This document shows, piece after piece, positions 9,065 to 19,504 of a DNA stretch of 64,000 nucleotides (position 1 is the stretch's first letter; each line of letters opens with the position of its first letter). The notes below the pieces were generated by a model, which was not told the DNA's origin, ran no database searches, and saw only the letters and a program-made list of their open reading frames with translations. The position numbers were made by a program, and so were the translations under genes. The DNA comes from Cryobacterium roopkundense (GTDB lineage Bacteria > Actinomycetota > Actinomycetes > Actinomycetales > Microbacteriaceae): positions 2,108,001 to 2,172,000 of the forward strand of contig NZ_JACHBQ010000001.1 in the NCBI RefSeq assembly GCF_014200405.1. The letters run 5' to 3'.

Positions 9065-10073
9065 AATTCACCAGCAATCCAATCGCGGCGCTCATCAGGC
9101 CGACTACCGTCGTGATTTGCACGAGGGTCCGGGTCGTGAAGGTCGTTCGCATCAGGGCGAGCATCTTGACGTCGATCATGGCTCCGAACGTGAGGAAGGC
9201 CACAATGCCCCCAGGCAGGAAGGTGCTCCCGAAGCTCAGCACAAAGAAGGCGTCCACGTTGGAACAGACCGCCACAATGAAGGCGAGGGCCATCATGGCG
9301 AGCACCGACCACACCGGATTACTTCCGAGGGCGAGCAACACCGAGCGGGGCACGAAGACCTGGGTGAGCGCCGCCACGAAGGAGCCGATGAAGAGGGCCG
9401 GCATGATCACCGACGTTTCACGGATGAAGATCTCGGTCGTGCGGCTCACCTTGCTACCGTGCTCGTGGTCGTGCGAACCGCCCGCCGGAATGGCACATGC
9501 CGCCGCGAACGCGGGCGTCAGAAGGCTCTCGGGATCGGGATGCCTGCTGTATAGCCAGCCCACCACATTGGCGATGAGGAAACCGCCCACCAGACGCGCC
9601 ACGAGTATGCCGCTATCGAATCCGAAAGCCTGGTGAGTCGTAATGATCGTGATCGGGTTCAGAATGGGGGCGGCGAGGAGAAAGGTGATGGATTCCGGAA
9701 CGGTGAAACCACCCCGCATGAACCCCCGGGCCAAGGGCACGTTACCGCACTCGCAGACCGGGAAGAACATTCCGAGCAGCGAGATGCACGCCCGTCGGGG
9801 CAGCGGCTGGCGGGGTAGATAGCGGGCCAGCACACCGTGAGGCAACCACACCTGCACAACGGACGAGAGAAGAATACCGAGCAGCACGAACGGAACGGAC
9901 TCGATGATCACGCTCAGAGCGAGAGTCAATGTGTCCTGCGCGCGGTCGGGAAGGACCCAGGCGTCGAAGCCCTGGCTCAGGATACGAACCCCGAAGACCC
10001 CGATGACCAGGAGCAGGCCGATCACGAGACCGGTCGGCCAGGGCCTCGAGGCTCGCCGGGTTGGGTCTATCAC
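9054..10073 (-). CDS. YraQ/DUF318 family permease
   Basis: Polytopic membrane permease, about 8-10 helices, 339 residues from the chosen GTG at 10073. Diagnostic motifs are FFPVCECGNVPLARGFMRGG, AAPILNPITII and VCSNVDAFFVLSFGSTFLPGG, which form the two symmetric halves of the family. A His-rich loop (GGSHDHEHG) lies between the halves. The frame stays open to a GTG at 10154, but that start lacks a ribosome site. GAGAGA precedes 10073, and the hydrophobic core begins soon after. First gene of the operon with the TIGR03943 and Ig-like proteins. Confidence 0.85.
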   Translation of the reverse strand: MIDPTRRASRPWPTGLVIGLLLVIGVFGVRILSQGFDAWVLPDRAQDTLTLALSVIIESVPFVLLGILLSSVVQVWLPHGVLARYLPRQPLPRRACISLLGMFFPVCECGNVPLARGFMRGGFTVPESITFLLAAPILNPITIITTHQAFGFDSGILVARLVGGFLIANVVGWLYSRHPDPESLLTPAFAAACAIPAGGSHDHEHGSKVSRTTEIFIRETSVIMPALFIGSFVAALTQVFVPRSVLLALGSNPVWSVLAMMALAFIVAVCSNVDAFFVLSFGSTFLPGGIVAFLTFGAMIDVKMLALMRTTFTTRTLVQITTVVGLMSAAIGLLVNYVA

Positions 10074-10199
10074 GGGGCCGCGGTCTCTCGGACAACGAAA
10101 CGGGTGGCTACTGTCACGGGGTCGTTCCCTGCTGGTCTCTGGCACCGCGCACACGGTTCCGGGGCAGACCGGAGCCGTGCACGCGTGTCGCTGGTGGGG

Positions 10200-12860
10200 C
10201 TAGTTCTTGGTGTCGCGTGCTGGCAGGACCACCGGTTGCACCGTCGACCCGCCTGCCGTGGTGACCCGCCGACTACGCGAGCGTCCCTGCCCGGGCTGCT
10301 TGGGCTCTGGGAGCGATTCCAAGACCGAGTCCAGCAGCTGGTCGGTGACCTGCTTGCTCGCCCGACGGTTGTTCCTCGAGGACTTCCGGATCGGGATGTC
10401 GAGGATCGCCACGGATTCCGAATCCAAACCGTCACCGACGGAGTGTGTCGCAGGCTCGAGCGCCGCCCCAGGCTCAGGAGTCAGTACAGGCTCAGGAGTC
10501 TGTACGGGCTCAGGAATCACGATGGACTCAGGGGTGATGACAGGTTGCTCATCGACGGCGGCCGGTGCCGCGGCCTTCATGGCCTCCGTGATCACGGGAA
10601 TCGAGCCCGTGCGGGTGATCGTGCGGGCCGCTATCAGCGCGAGGGCGTTCTTGGCGTCTTCGGTGATTCCGTGCGTGCCATTGCCGGCCTTGACGGAATC
10701 GACTGAGCCTCCGCCATCGCGGGACCCGCCGGTGTTGCCGGCGTTTCCGGCGTTTCCGCTCGACGCGTGATGGGCACTGCCGTGACCGTTCTGACCGCCG
10801 TTTCCGCCGCCGTTTCCGCTGCCGTTCGACTTGCTGCGGGGACGGCGTTCCTGGGGAGGCTGCGCCGTCTGGCGGTGCTTGGTGACAGGGTCGTGGTGAA
10901 TGATGATGCCCCGCCCGGCGCAGGCTTCGCAGTTTTCGCTGAAGGACTCGATGAGGCCGAGCCCGAGCTTCTTGCGGGTCATCTGCACGAGGCCCAGCGA
11001 TGTGACCTCTGCCACCTGGTGCTTCGTCCGGTCGCGACTGAGACATTCGATCAGACGCCGTGATACGAGGTCTCGGTTGGACTCCAACACCATGTCGATG
11101 AAGTCCACGACGATGATCCCGCCGATATCACGCAATCTGAGCTGGCGCACGATTTCTTCGGCGGCCTCGAGGTTGTTCTTGGTGACTGTCTCCTCGAGGT
11201 TGCCGCCGGAGCCAACGAATTTTCCGGTGTTGACGTCGACAACAGTCATGGCCTCGGTGCGGTCGATCACGAGGGAGCCACCGGACGGCAGCCACACCTT
11301 GCGGTCCAGGGCCTTCTCGATCTGCTCCGAGATGCGGAACTCGTCGAAGGCGTCGGTCTCACCGGCGTGGTTCTCGACCCGTTCCACGAGGTCGGGAGCC
11401 ACCTGACCGAGGTAGGTCTCAATGGTGCGGCGTGAGTCGTCACCGGACACCACCATGCGGGCGAAGTCCTCGTTGAACACGTCGCGCACGATCTTGATCA
11501 GCAGGTCGGGCTCGCTGTGAAGTTCTGCGGGGGCCGCGGCGGTCTCCACGAGCGCGGAGATGGCCGCCCACTGTGCGGTGAGGCGGTTGACGTCCACGGT
11601 GAGCTGCTCGTCAGTGGCCCCCTCGGCGGCGGTACGCACGATGACGCCCACGTTCTCAGGCAGCACCTCCTTGAGGATCTTCTTGAGACGCGCGCGTTCG
11701 GTGTCGGGCAGCTTGCGGCTGATGCCGTTCATCGATCCGTTGGGCACGTAGACGAGGTACCGGCCCGGCAACGAGACCTGGCTGGTCAGCCGAGCACCCT
11801 TGTGACCGATCGGGTCCTTGGTGACCTGCACGAGGACCTTGTCGCCGGGCTTGAGCGCGAGCTCGATGCGCCGGGGCTGATTGGCTGTTCCCGAGTTCTC
11901 GGCGGCCGCATCCCAATCGACCTCGCCGGAGTACAGCACGGCATTTCGACCGCGTCCGATGTCGACAAACGCAGCCTCCATGCTCGGCAGCACGTTTTGC
12001 ACGCGACCGAGGTACACGTTTCCGATCAGGGACGCATCCTGATTCTTGGCAACATAGTGTTCCACCAGCACGCCGTCTTCCAGCACGCCGATCTGGATCT
12101 TGTTGTGTTTTGCGCGCACGACCATGAGCCGATCAACGGATTCACGACGGGCGAGAAACTCGGCCTCCGTGATGACAGGGCGACGGCGGCCGGCGTCGCG
12201 GCCGTCGCGGCGTCGCTGCTTCTTGGCCTCAAGGCGCGTGGAGCCCTTGATGCGCTGCGGCTCTGTGATGAGCTCGGGCTCGCGCGGGGCGCGCACCTTG
12301 ACCACAGTGTTTGCGGGGTCGTCGGTCCCAGAGCGTCCTTCGTCACCCGTGCGGCGACGAGCACGCCGACGGACTGTCGTCGTCTCCTCGTAATCATCAT
12401 CGTCGTGGCTGGTGGTGCCGCGATTGTCGTTGCGGTCGTCCTGACGGGTGCCCACGCGTGCGGGAAGCGGCTGAATGTCGGGAGCCTGGAACAGGAGCGA
12501 TGTCGACGGGCGGCGCACGGGCGGCGCCGCGACGGCCTGTTGTGTGGGCGGTTCGACCTGCGAGGGATCGGGCTGCGATGGATCGGGCTGCCCTGTCGAC
12601 GGGTCGGGAGAGACGATGTCGGTCACTGTGGTGTCCTGATTCTGCGCCAGCGCAAGTTCCGGCATCGTTGCCGGTGCCTGCTCGGTAGCGGGGTCGGTGG
12701 ACGTGCTGAGCGCGTCCACGTTCTGACGTGTATGGGGGGACAGCTCCGGTTCGCTCGCTGCAGGTTCGGAAGGCGCCGTGCGTATTGTCGGCGTTTTCCG
12801 CGTGGCGCGGCGCGAGCCAAAGAGACCCCGGCGTTTCTTGTTTTCGTTTTCTTCCACCAT
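10200..12860 (-). CDS. rne: Ribonuclease E/G family endoribonuclease
   Basis: Essential endoribonuclease for mRNA turnover and rRNA/tRNA maturation. 886 residues in the actinobacterial layout. A disordered Pro/Thr/Glu- and Arg-rich N-terminus (about 1-260) comes first. An S1 domain (GNVYLGRVQNVLPSMEAAFVDIG, about 270-370) follows. The DNase I-like catalytic core has TVVDVNTGKF near 537 and VVDFIDM near 583. The Zn-link CEACAGRG is near 643, and a Gly/Asn/Ser-rich then Pro-rich C-terminal tail ends the protein. The internal core position shows it is RNase E rather than RNase G. Confidence 0.95.
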   Translation of the reverse strand: MVEENENKKRRGLFGSRRATRKTPTIRTAPSEPAASEPELSPHTRQNVDALSTSTDPATEQAPATMPELALAQNQDTTVTDIVSPDPSTGQPDPSQPDPSQVEPPTQQAVAAPPVRRPSTSLLFQAPDIQPLPARVGTRQDDRNDNRGTTSHDDDDYEETTTVRRRARRRTGDEGRSGTDDPANTVVKVRAPREPELITEPQRIKGSTRLEAKKQRRRDGRDAGRRRPVITEAEFLARRESVDRLMVVRAKHNKIQIGVLEDGVLVEHYVAKNQDASLIGNVYLGRVQNVLPSMEAAFVDIGRGRNAVLYSGEVDWDAAAENSGTANQPRRIELALKPGDKVLVQVTKDPIGHKGARLTSQVSLPGRYLVYVPNGSMNGISRKLPDTERARLKKILKEVLPENVGVIVRTAAEGATDEQLTVDVNRLTAQWAAISALVETAAAPAELHSEPDLLIKIVRDVFNEDFARMVVSGDDSRRTIETYLGQVAPDLVERVENHAGETDAFDEFRISEQIEKALDRKVWLPSGGSLVIDRTEAMTVVDVNTGKFVGSGGNLEETVTKNNLEAAEEIVRQLRLRDIGGIIVVDFIDMVLESNRDLVSRRLIECLSRDRTKHQVAEVTSLGLVQMTRKKLGLGLIESFSENCEACAGRGIIIHHDPVTKHRQTAQPPQERRPRSKSNGSGNGGGNGGQNGHGSAHHASSGNAGNAGNTGGSRDGGGSVDSVKAGNGTHGITEDAKNALALIAARTITRTGSIPVITEAMKAAAPAAVDEQPVITPESIVIPEPVQTPEPVLTPEPGAALEPATHSVGDGLDSESVAILDIPIRKSSRNNRRASKQVTDQLLDSVLESLPEPKQPGQGRSRSRRVTTAGGSTVQPVVLPARDTKN

Positions 12861-13169
12861 TGCTGGTGTGCTCCTTGACCGGTGTAGGCGACCGCGCCAC
12901 CCATCCGGCTACTCTCTCGTGCGACATTCTCGCCTGAGCGAACCTGCCGCGAATTTTTTTGACTGCGTGCGCAACCGGCTCTTGGCTCTGGTTGCTACTA
13001 CCTTGGTCGTGCGACCAATCACTCTGGAACTGCGCGAAGTGTGTGCATCTGGGCAGGTACTGCCCAGCAAGACTAATCTGGCGTCTGCTTGAGCGCGGCT
13101 CAACGACTAAGTCCGATTATCGCATGTATTCACCAGGGAAGCGCGCGGGGCCCGTGACATAATCCGAGT
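12861..13169. other. Divergent intergenic region between rne and the VKOR gene
   Basis: 309 bases without a gene; it must carry the promoters and the rne 5' leader. The clearest element is a perfect palindrome with 7-base arms TTGGTCG / CGACCAA at 13003-13018, about 145 bp upstream of the rne start. It could be an operator or a leader hairpin. No ORF with convincing composition was found. Confidence 0.5.
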
Positions 13170-13769
13170 GTGCCACTGCCAGAGCGACATCAGCGCCCCA
13201 CGGGGCTAGCCATCTTCCTCATCATCGCCGGAGCCGTTGGCTTCGCTGCCGCTTTCGCGCTGACTCTTGACAAAGTGCACTTGTTGGAGGATTCCAACGC
13301 GCAGCTCTCCTGCAATTTCAGCGTCTTAATCGGCTGCAGCACGAATCTCTCGTCCTGGCAGGGCTCGCTCTTCGGCTTTCCGAACCCGCTGATCGGACTT
13401 GCTGCCTGGAGCGTTGTCATCACCATCGGCGCCGCCATCCTGGCCGGAGCGCGATTCGCGCGCTGGTTCTGGATCGGTTTCAACGTCGGAGTAACCGGGG
13501 CACTCATTTTTGTGATCTGGCTGATCGGGCAGAGCATCTTCGTGCTGGACGTGCTGTGCCCATGGTGCATGGTGACGTGGTCCGTGACGATTCCGAGTTT
13601 TCTCGCCGTCACGTTCTATAACCTGAAGACCGGACATATACCCGCTGCGGCATCCGTTCGGCGGGTTGCGGAACACGCCTATTCCTGGTTGTTCGTGATC
13701 ACCATCGCGTGCTACATCGCGTTTGCAATCCTCGCCCAGGTGAACATGAACGTGCTGGCCAGACTTTAG
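13170..13769 (+). CDS. Vitamin K epoxide reductase (VKOR) family protein
   Basis: 199 residues, about five transmembrane helices. The redox Cys pattern is complete: C48 and C56 in the periplasmic loop (CNFSVLIGCS) and C130-P-W-C133 in the active-site helix (LDVLCPWCMVTW). The Ser/Asn positions around FGFPNPLIGLAAW match bacterial VKOR. It should reoxidise a DsbA-like partner using menaquinone. The GTG start (MPLPERHQRPTG) gives a short cytosolic leader. It is single and divergent from rne. A DsbA-family gene lies much further along at 51.4 kb, and no partner gene is adjacent. Confidence 0.93.
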   Translation: MPLPERHQRPTGLAIFLIIAGAVGFAAAFALTLDKVHLLEDSNAQLSCNFSVLIGCSTNLSSWQGSLFGFPNPLIGLAAWSVVITIGAAILAGARFARWFWIGFNVGVTGALIFVIWLIGQSIFVLDVLCPWCMVTWSVTIPSFLAVTFYNLKTGHIPAAASVRRVAEHAYSWLFVITIACYIAFAILAQVNMNVLARL

Positions 13770-13778
13770 GCCAGCACG
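13751..13778. terminator. Hairpin spanning the VKOR stop codon
   Basis: Perfect 10-bp stem CGTGCTGGCC / GGCCAGCACG with an 8-base loop. The last codons of the VKOR gene form the left arm, and the TAG lies at the loop/right-arm junction. It sits between convergent genes (VKOR and ndk) and lacks a U-tract, so it may act as a bidirectional or Rho-assisted terminator. Confidence 0.5.
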
Positions 13779-13818
13779 CGCATGCTCTCTGGCTGCTCTA
13801 CTCCGGTCGGGCCGTGGC

Positions 13819-14238
13819 TTAGTTGAACCACAGAGCGAGTTCGCGGGCGGCCGACTCCGGCGAGTCCGAACCGTGCACGAGGTTCTGCTGCACCTTGAGT
13901 CCCCAGTCGCGACCGAGATCGCCGCGGATTGTCCCCGGGGCGGCCGTTGTGGGATCGGTCGTGCCAGCCAGGGCACGGAAACCCTCGATGGCACGGTTTC
14001 CCGTGATGCGCAGCGCCACGATCGGACCGCTCTCCATGAATTCGACGAGCGGCTGGTAGAAGGGCTTGCCCTCGTGCTCGGCGTAGTGCGCCGCGAGCAG
14101 GCTGCGGTCTGCCTGTACGAGCTTCACATCGACGAGGGAATATCCCTTCGCCTCGATGCGTCGCAGGATTTCCCCCGTCAGGTTGCGCGCGACGCCGTCG
14201 GGCTTGATCAGGACGAGAGTTTCTTCGATCGGGTTCAT
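13819..14238 (-). CDS. ndk: Nucleoside diphosphate kinase
   Basis: Transfers the gamma phosphate between NTPs and NDPs via phospho-histidine. 139 residues from the ATG at 14238 (MNPIEETLVLIKPDGVARNL); the longer frame upstream is not used because AGAAGG sits just before this ATG. The catalytic His lies in NLVHGSDSPESAARE (about H122). The ATG overlaps the DUF4233 stop as ATGA, so the two are translationally coupled. Confidence 0.97.
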   Translation of the reverse strand: MNPIEETLVLIKPDGVARNLTGEILRRIEAKGYSLVDVKLVQADRSLLAAHYAEHEGKPFYQPLVEFMESGPIVALRITGNRAIEGFRALAGTTDPTTAAPGTIRGDLGRDWGLKVQQNLVHGSDSPESAARELALWFN

Positions 14239-14639
14239 GAGGGTTCCTTCTGGTTGTCTATCCGGGTGCCGTTGATCATGCAGTAGGCCCACATGGCGGC
14301 AAAGAGCGCGCCGACAAAAAACATGGCGGGTGTGATGAAGCCGGTGGCGATGACGATTGCCTGCAGTGCCCAGCCGACCGGGTACGACCAGCTGTAGCGC
14401 AGCAGACCGATCAGCGCGACGAGGGCGAGAACCAGCAGTGCTCCCCCACCGAGAGCTACGAACGGCGGTATCGAGCTCAGGCCGTAGGTCACGAGGGCCG
14501 CGAGGAACACGACAATGGTCTCGAATCCGAGCACGATCGACGCCAGCGAGCGCTTCACCGAACGAGGGCCGCCCCGGCGGGCCCGGGGAGCAGAGTCCTC
14601 GGGCTGCACGGAATCGGAATCGGTCACTTCGTCATCCAT
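14235..14639 (-). CDS. DUF4233 domain-containing membrane protein
   Basis: 134 residues. A charged N-terminus (ARRGGPRSVKRSLAS) precedes about four helices (IVLGFETIVVFLAALVTYGL onward). The family is conserved between folC and ndk in actinobacteria (Rv2446c position in M. tuberculosis), and that is exactly where it lies here. It overlaps folC upstream by 16 bp and ndk downstream by 4 bp. Function unknown. Confidence 0.92.
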   Translation of the reverse strand: MDDEVTDSDSVQPEDSAPRARRGGPRSVKRSLASIVLGFETIVVFLAALVTYGLSSIPPFVALGGGALLVLALVALIGLLRYSWSYPVGWALQAIVIATGFITPAMFFVGALFAAMWAYCMINGTRIDNQKEPS

Positions 14640-16087
14640 TCGCCAGCTTCGGCCAGCGTCAGGACCTCACCGACGAGAGTGATCGAGCCTGTCACGATCA
14701 CCGCCCGCTTGGGCTTTTCGGCGGCCCATTCCCGGGCATCGTCGAGCGCTTGCGCGGGGTCGTCAAAACGGAAGGTGGTCTCTTCACTCGTGCACTCCGC
14801 GACCATGTCGGCCAGAGTATCAACCGAAACCGACCGTTCCGAGTTCGATTGGGTCACATGGAAGCGGGCCACGCGCGGCGCGAGCGCTTCGACGATTCCC
14901 CGCGCGTCCTTGTCGGCCAGGATTCCCACGACCGCGACAATCTCGTCAAAGTCGAAGTATTCCTGCAGCGCGGCGGCCAGGGCCGCCGCGCCGTGCGGGT
15001 TGTGGGCCGCATCGACGAGCACGGTGGGGTCGGTACCCACCAGCTGGAGGCGTCCGGGCGAGGTGGCCGTGCCGAGGCCTTCGGCGAGCAGGTCCCCGAC
15101 GAGCGCTTGCGATCCGCCGCCCAGGAACGATTCGACGGCGGCGATCGCCAGTGTGGCGTTCTGTGCCTGGTGCGTGCCGTACAGCGGCAGGAAAATTTCG
15201 GAATACGTTCCGGCGATCCCCCGCACCGAGATGAGCTGGCCGCCGACGGCGACCTTGCTCTCCAGGAGTTCGAACGCCTCTCCTTCCACAGCCAGCGTCG
15301 ACTCGGACAGTCCGGCGGCGCGCTCGATCTCCGAGCGTGCCGCGGTGAGCTGCGCCGCCGACACGACGGCGGCAGCCGGCTTAATCACTCCGGACTTCGT
15401 ACGGGCGATCTCGGCAATGGTGTCGCCCAGGCGATTCATGTGGTCGAGGGCAATCGGAGTGAAGACGGCTACCTGGCCATCGGCGACGTTAGTGGAATCC
15501 CACTCGCCGCCCATACCCACTTCGATAACCGCAACGTCGACCGGAGCGTCGGCGAAGCAGGCGAAGGCCAACACGGTCAGGGCTTCGAAGAAGGTCAACG
15601 CGACGTCACCGGCGGCAAGGAGTTCAGAGTCCACCATGGCCAGGTACGGCTGAATATCCTGCCAGTTGGCGGCTAAGGTCTCGTCTCCGATGGGCTGGCC
15701 GTCTATCACAATCCGCTCGTTCAGCCGGACGAGGTGAGGGCTCGTCAGCAGTCCCGTGCGCAGACCGTAGGCACGCAGGATACTTTCGGCAATGCGACTC
15801 GTGCTGGTCTTTCCATTCGTACCAGCCACGTGAATGATCGGGTACGAGGTCTGCGGATCGCCCAGCAGGTCCATCACCCGTCGGGTGGGCTCCAGACGCG
15901 GCCGCGGAGCTGCCTCGCCCACACGCTGCAGGAGCGCCGCGAAAACGGCGTCACCGGCTTCGCGCGACACGTCGTCGGGCTCGGAGGGTTCGTTGAGCTC
16001 GCTCTGTTCCTCGGGTTCGCCGAGGTCGCCGAGGGAGGTGGCGTCGAAGTCGCCCGGTTCGGTGGAGTTCGCGTTCGGATCAGACAT
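14624..16087 (-). CDS. folC: Bifunctional folylpolyglutamate synthase / dihydrofolate synthase
   Basis: Adds glutamate to dihydropteroate and then to folates. 487 residues. The Mur-ligase-type ATP loop GTNGKTS is at 89-95, followed by [26 protein letters not shown] and the C-terminal [12 protein letters not shown] motif. An acidic N-terminal extension of about 45 residues (many Glu/Asp) precedes the catalytic domain. The start overlaps the ileS stop by 8 bp, so ileS-folC-DUF4233-ndk form one operon. In M. tuberculosis the synthetase before folC is valS; here it is ileS. Confidence 0.95.
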   Translation of the reverse strand: MSDPNANSTEPGDFDATSLGDLGEPEEQSELNEPSEPDDVSREAGDAVFAALLQRVGEAAPRPRLEPTRRVMDLLGDPQTSYPIIHVAGTNGKTSTSRIAESILRAYGLRTGLLTSPHLVRLNERIVIDGQPIGDETLAANWQDIQPYLAMVDSELLAAGDVALTFFEALTVLAFACFADAPVDVAVIEVGMGGEWDSTNVADGQVAVFTPIALDHMNRLGDTIAEIARTKSGVIKPAAAVVSAAQLTAARSEIERAAGLSESTLAVEGEAFELLESKVAVGGQLISVRGIAGTYSEIFLPLYGTHQAQNATLAIAAVESFLGGGSQALVGDLLAEGLGTATSPGRLQLVGTDPTVLVDAAHNPHGAAALAAALQEYFDFDEIVAVVGILADKDARGIVEALAPRVARFHVTQSNSERSVSVDTLADMVAECTSEETTFRFDDPAQALDDAREWAAEKPKRAVIVTGSITLVGEVLTLAEAGEWMTK

Positions 16088-19000
16088 TGTCGACTCCGTT
16101 CACGCGGGCAACGGCCACCAGGACCGGTCCGCGGTTGACATAGTGGGCCGCTTCGAACCGCACGTAGTGCTCCACCGGGGCGCCGACGAAGGATTCCAGC
16201 CATTCCGACGGGATGGCCGTCGGCACCTCGCCCTGCGAGGGACGGTGGGTCGTCAAAGCGATCGCGAGGGTGTCCCCGGCCACGTTCACGTTCGGCGCGA
16301 GGTCAAAGACCGCCGCGTCGTCTTCGTCGAGGAAGACCAGGTTGAGGCGGATGCGGTCGCTCACGTCGAATCCGGCGGACTTTCGGGTGTCCTGCACGGC
16401 GCGGATCATGTCCCTGGCGAACCCTTCTGCCTCGAGCTCGGCCGTGGTGGCAGTGTCGAGGAGCACGAAGCCACCACCGGGAAGAAGCGCCAGAGCGGTG
16501 CCCGTGTCGCCGGCCGCTCCGGCCTGCAGCGACAGCTCGTACTCGCCCTCGGCCAGTTCGATACCGCCGGCGGTGACGACGCCGTCGGTTTCGTTCCAGT
16601 CGCCGGCCCGCGCGGCCTGGATGACCTGCTGCACGCGCTTGCCGAGTCGGGGGCCGGCCGCACGTGCGTTCACGACGAGGCGGCTGGTCACGCCGTAGTT
16701 CGCGGCGCTGTCATCGGCGAGTTCGACCAGGTCCACGGTCTTCACATTGAGTTCGCTGCGCAGAATGCCCTCGAACTCGGACAACGGCCCGGCGTGAGCG
16801 GTGACAACGGTCAAAGTGGCCAGCGGCAGGCGCACGCGCAGGGAAGCCTGTTTGCGCAACGACAGAACGGTGGAACTGATCAGCCGCACCTGGTCCATGG
16901 CCTCGACCAAATTATCGTCTGCCGGGAAGAGCTCGGCGTCGGGCCAGTCGGTGAGGTGCACGCTGCGGCCGCCGGTCAGACCCTGCCAGATGCGCTCTGT
17001 GACGAGCGGCAGCAGCGGGGCCGTGACCCGGCACACGGTCTCGAGCACTGTGTACAGGGTGTCGAACGCCTCTCCGTTCGAGACCCCGCCCCAGAACCTG
17101 TCGCGCGATCGTCGCACGTACCAGTTGGTGAGCACGTCGGTGAAGTCCCGCACGCGGGAGGTGGCCACAGTGCTGTCGAAGGCCTCGAGGTCGGCGGCGA
17201 CGTCCACGATCAGGTCCCGCGTCTTGGCAAGCAGGTACCTGTCGAGCACGTCGGTTGAGTCCGTGCGCCACTTCGCGTCGTACCCCACGGAACCGTCGGC
17301 TCCCTCTGCACCGGAGGCGTTGGCGTAGAGCGAGAAGAAGTACCAGGTGCTCCAGAGCGGCAGCATGACCTGTCGGGCCGCTTCGCGGATTCCTTCCTCT
17401 GTGACGATGAGGTTGCCGCCGCGCAGCACAGACGAGCTCATCAGGAACCAACGCATGGCATCGGAACCGTCGCGGTCGAAGACCTCGTTGACGTCGGGGT
17501 AGTTGCGCAGTGACTTGCTCATCTTCTGGCCGTCATTGCCGAGGACGATGCCGTGGCTGACCACATTCTTGAACGCCGGGCGATCAAACAGCGCCGTCGA
17601 CAGGACGTGCAGCAGGTAGAACCACCCGCGGGTCTGGCCGATGTACTCCACGATGAAGTCGGCCGGGTTGTGGCTGTCGAACCACTCGCGGTTTTCGAAC
17701 GGGTAGTGCACCTGGGCGAAGGGCATCGAGCCGGAGTCAAACCAGACGTCGAGCACGTCTTCGATGCGTCGCATCGTGGACTGGCCCGTCGGGTCGTCCG
17801 GATTGGGACGCGTCAACGCATCGATGTACGGGCGGTGCAGGTCGGTGGGACGCACCCCGAAATCGGCCTCGAGCTCGTCGAGGGACCCGTACACGTCGAT
17901 GCGCGGGTAGTCGGGGTTATCGCTCTTCCACACCGGAATGGGCGAGCCCCAGTACCGGTTACGGCTAATCGACCAGTCCCGGGCATTGCCGATCCACTTG
18001 CCGAACTGGCCGTCCTTGACGTTGTCGGGAACCCAGTTCACCTCCTGGTTGAGGTCGACCATGCGGTCGCGGAAATCGGTGACGCGAACGAACCAGCTTG
18101 AGACGGCCTTGTAGATGAGGGGGTTGCGGCAGCGCCAGCAGTGCGGGTACGAGTGCTCGTAGCTGGCCTGGCGAAGCAGGCGTCCCTGTGCCTTGATCAT
18201 GGCCGTCAGCGGCTTGTTCGCGTCGGACCACAGCTGGCCGGCCACCTCGGTGACCTCGGCGAGAAACTTGCCGCCGTCGTCGAGCGACAGGATCACGGGG
18301 ATGCCGTAGGCCTGGCAGACCGTCTGGTCCTCCTCGCCGTAAGCCGGAGCCTGGTGCACGAGTCCCGTGCCATCGGAGGTGGTGACGTAGTCGGCGACCA
18401 CGAATTTCCAGGCGTTCTGGGTGCCCCAGACACTCTCGTCGGCGTAGTAGTCGAACAAACGGTCGTAGGAGACTCCCTCGAGCTCGCGACCGCTGACGGT
18501 GCGGGAGACGGCGGCTACGGCGTCCGCCGCCGCCTCGTAGCCGAGGTCCTTGGCGTAGTTGCCGACGAGGTCAATCGCGATGAGGTATTCCGCGCCCAAG
18601 ACCTGGACATCTCCGAGCCCCGCGCCCTCGCGCAGCACCTCGGCGTCTGGCGTGCCGTTGGGTCCTGCGGGCACGACGGCGTACTCGATATCGGGGCCCA
18701 CGGCGAGCGCGAGGTTAGTCGGCAGGGTCCAGGGCGTCGTCGTCCATGCGAGGGCGCGAACCGCGGTGAGGCCGAGGCTCTCCGCCTTGGCCCCCACGAG
18801 CGGAAAGGTGACCGTGACCGTCTGGTCCTGGCGCATCTTATAGACGTCGTCGTCCATGCGCAGCTCATGGTTCGACAGGGGTGTCTGGTCGCGCCAGCAG
18901 TAAGGAAGCACGCGGTACCCCTCGTAGGCGAGGCCTTTGGTGTGCAGCTCCTTGAAGGCCCAGATCACCGATTCCATGAAGGTGATGTCAAGGGTCTTGT

Positions 19001-19499
19001 AGTCGTTCTCGAAGTCCACCCAGCGCGCCTGCCGAGTAACGTACTCTTCCCAGTCCTTGGTGTATTCCAGCACGGAGTCGCGAGCGACCGCGTTGAACGC
19101 CGCCAGGCCCATCTTCTCGATCTCGCTCTTGTCGGTGATGCCGAGTTTGCGTTCGGCTTCGAGCTCGGCGGGGAGGCCGTGGGTGTCCCAACCGAAGCGC
19201 CGGTGTACCTGCTTGCCCCGCATCGTCTGAAACCTGGGAAAGAGGTCTTTCGCGTAGCCCGTGAGCAGGTGGCCGTAATGCGGCAGACCGTTTGCGAAAG
19301 GTGGCCCGTCGTAGAAGACCCACTCCGGGGCATCCGCTCGGTTGTCGATGGACGCCTGGAAGGTGCCGTCTTCCTTCCAGAAGGCGAGCACCTCAGACTC
19401 AAGCGCCGGGAAGCTCGGAGAAGGAACGATATCGGCACCGGGCACCCGCGAACTCTGCGGGTCCTGCGCTGCCGACGGATGCTGGGACTTGGGATACAC
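16080..19499 (-). CDS. ileS: Isoleucyl-tRNA synthetase
   Basis: Charges tRNA-Ile; class I synthetase, 1139 residues. The HIGH-type motif is PHYGH in [15 protein letters not shown] and the KMSKS motif lies in [14 protein letters not shown]. The editing domain shows [16 protein letters not shown]. The HYGH form and length indicate the eukaryote-like type 2 class, which mycobacteria also have; that class is generally mupirocin-insensitive (family knowledge). The GTG at 19499 ([12 protein letters not shown]) is chosen because AGGAGA lies 6 bases upstream, and the in-frame extension to 20039 is the T-box leader. First gene of the folC operon. Confidence 0.96.
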   Translation of the reverse strand: MYPKSQHPSAAQDPQSSRVPGADIVPSPSFPALESEVLAFWKEDGTFQASIDNRADAPEWVFYDGPPFANGLPHYGHLLTGYAKDLFPRFQTMRGKQVHRRFGWDTHGLPAELEAERKLGITDKSEIEKMGLAAFNAVARDSVLEYTKDWEEYVTRQARWVDFENDYKTLDITFMESVIWAFKELHTKGLAYEGYRVLPYCWRDQTPLSNHELRMDDDVYKMRQDQTVTVTFPLVGAKAESLGLTAVRALAWTTTPWTLPTNLALAVGPDIEYAVVPAGPNGTPDAEVLREGAGLGDVQVLGAEYLIAIDLVGNYAKDLGYEAAADAVAAVSRTVSGRELEGVSYDRLFDYYADESVWGTQNAWKFVVADYVTTSDGTGLVHQAPAYGEEDQTVCQAYGIPVILSLDDGGKFLAEVTEVAGQLWSDANKPLTAMIKAQGRLLRQASYEHSYPHCWRCRNPLIYKAVSSWFVRVTDFRDRMVDLNQEVNWVPDNVKDGQFGKWIGNARDWSISRNRYWGSPIPVWKSDNPDYPRIDVYGSLDELEADFGVRPTDLHRPYIDALTRPNPDDPTGQSTMRRIEDVLDVWFDSGSMPFAQVHYPFENREWFDSHNPADFIVEYIGQTRGWFYLLHVLSTALFDRPAFKNVVSHGIVLGNDGQKMSKSLRNYPDVNEVFDRDGSDAMRWFLMSSSVLRGGNLIVTEEGIREAARQVMLPLWSTWYFFSLYANASGAEGADGSVGYDAKWRTDSTDVLDRYLLAKTRDLIVDVAADLEAFDSTVATSRVRDFTDVLTNWYVRRSRDRFWGGVSNGEAFDTLYTVLETVCRVTAPLLPLVTERIWQGLTGGRSVHLTDWPDAELFPADDNLVEAMDQVRLISSTVLSLRKQASLRVRLPLATLTVVTAHAGPLSEFEGILRSELNVKTVDLVELADDSAANYGVTSRLVVNARAAGPRLGKRVQQVIQAARAGDWNETDGVVTAGGIELAEGEYELSLQAGAAGDTGTALALLPGGGFVLLDTATTAELEAEGFARDMIRAVQDTRKSAGFDVSDRIRLNLVFLDEDDAAVFDLAPNVNVAGDTLAIALTTHRPSQGEVPTAIPSEWLESFVGAPVEHYVRFEAAHYVNRGPVLVAVARVNGVDNV

Positions 19500-19504
19500 G
19501 ATGC

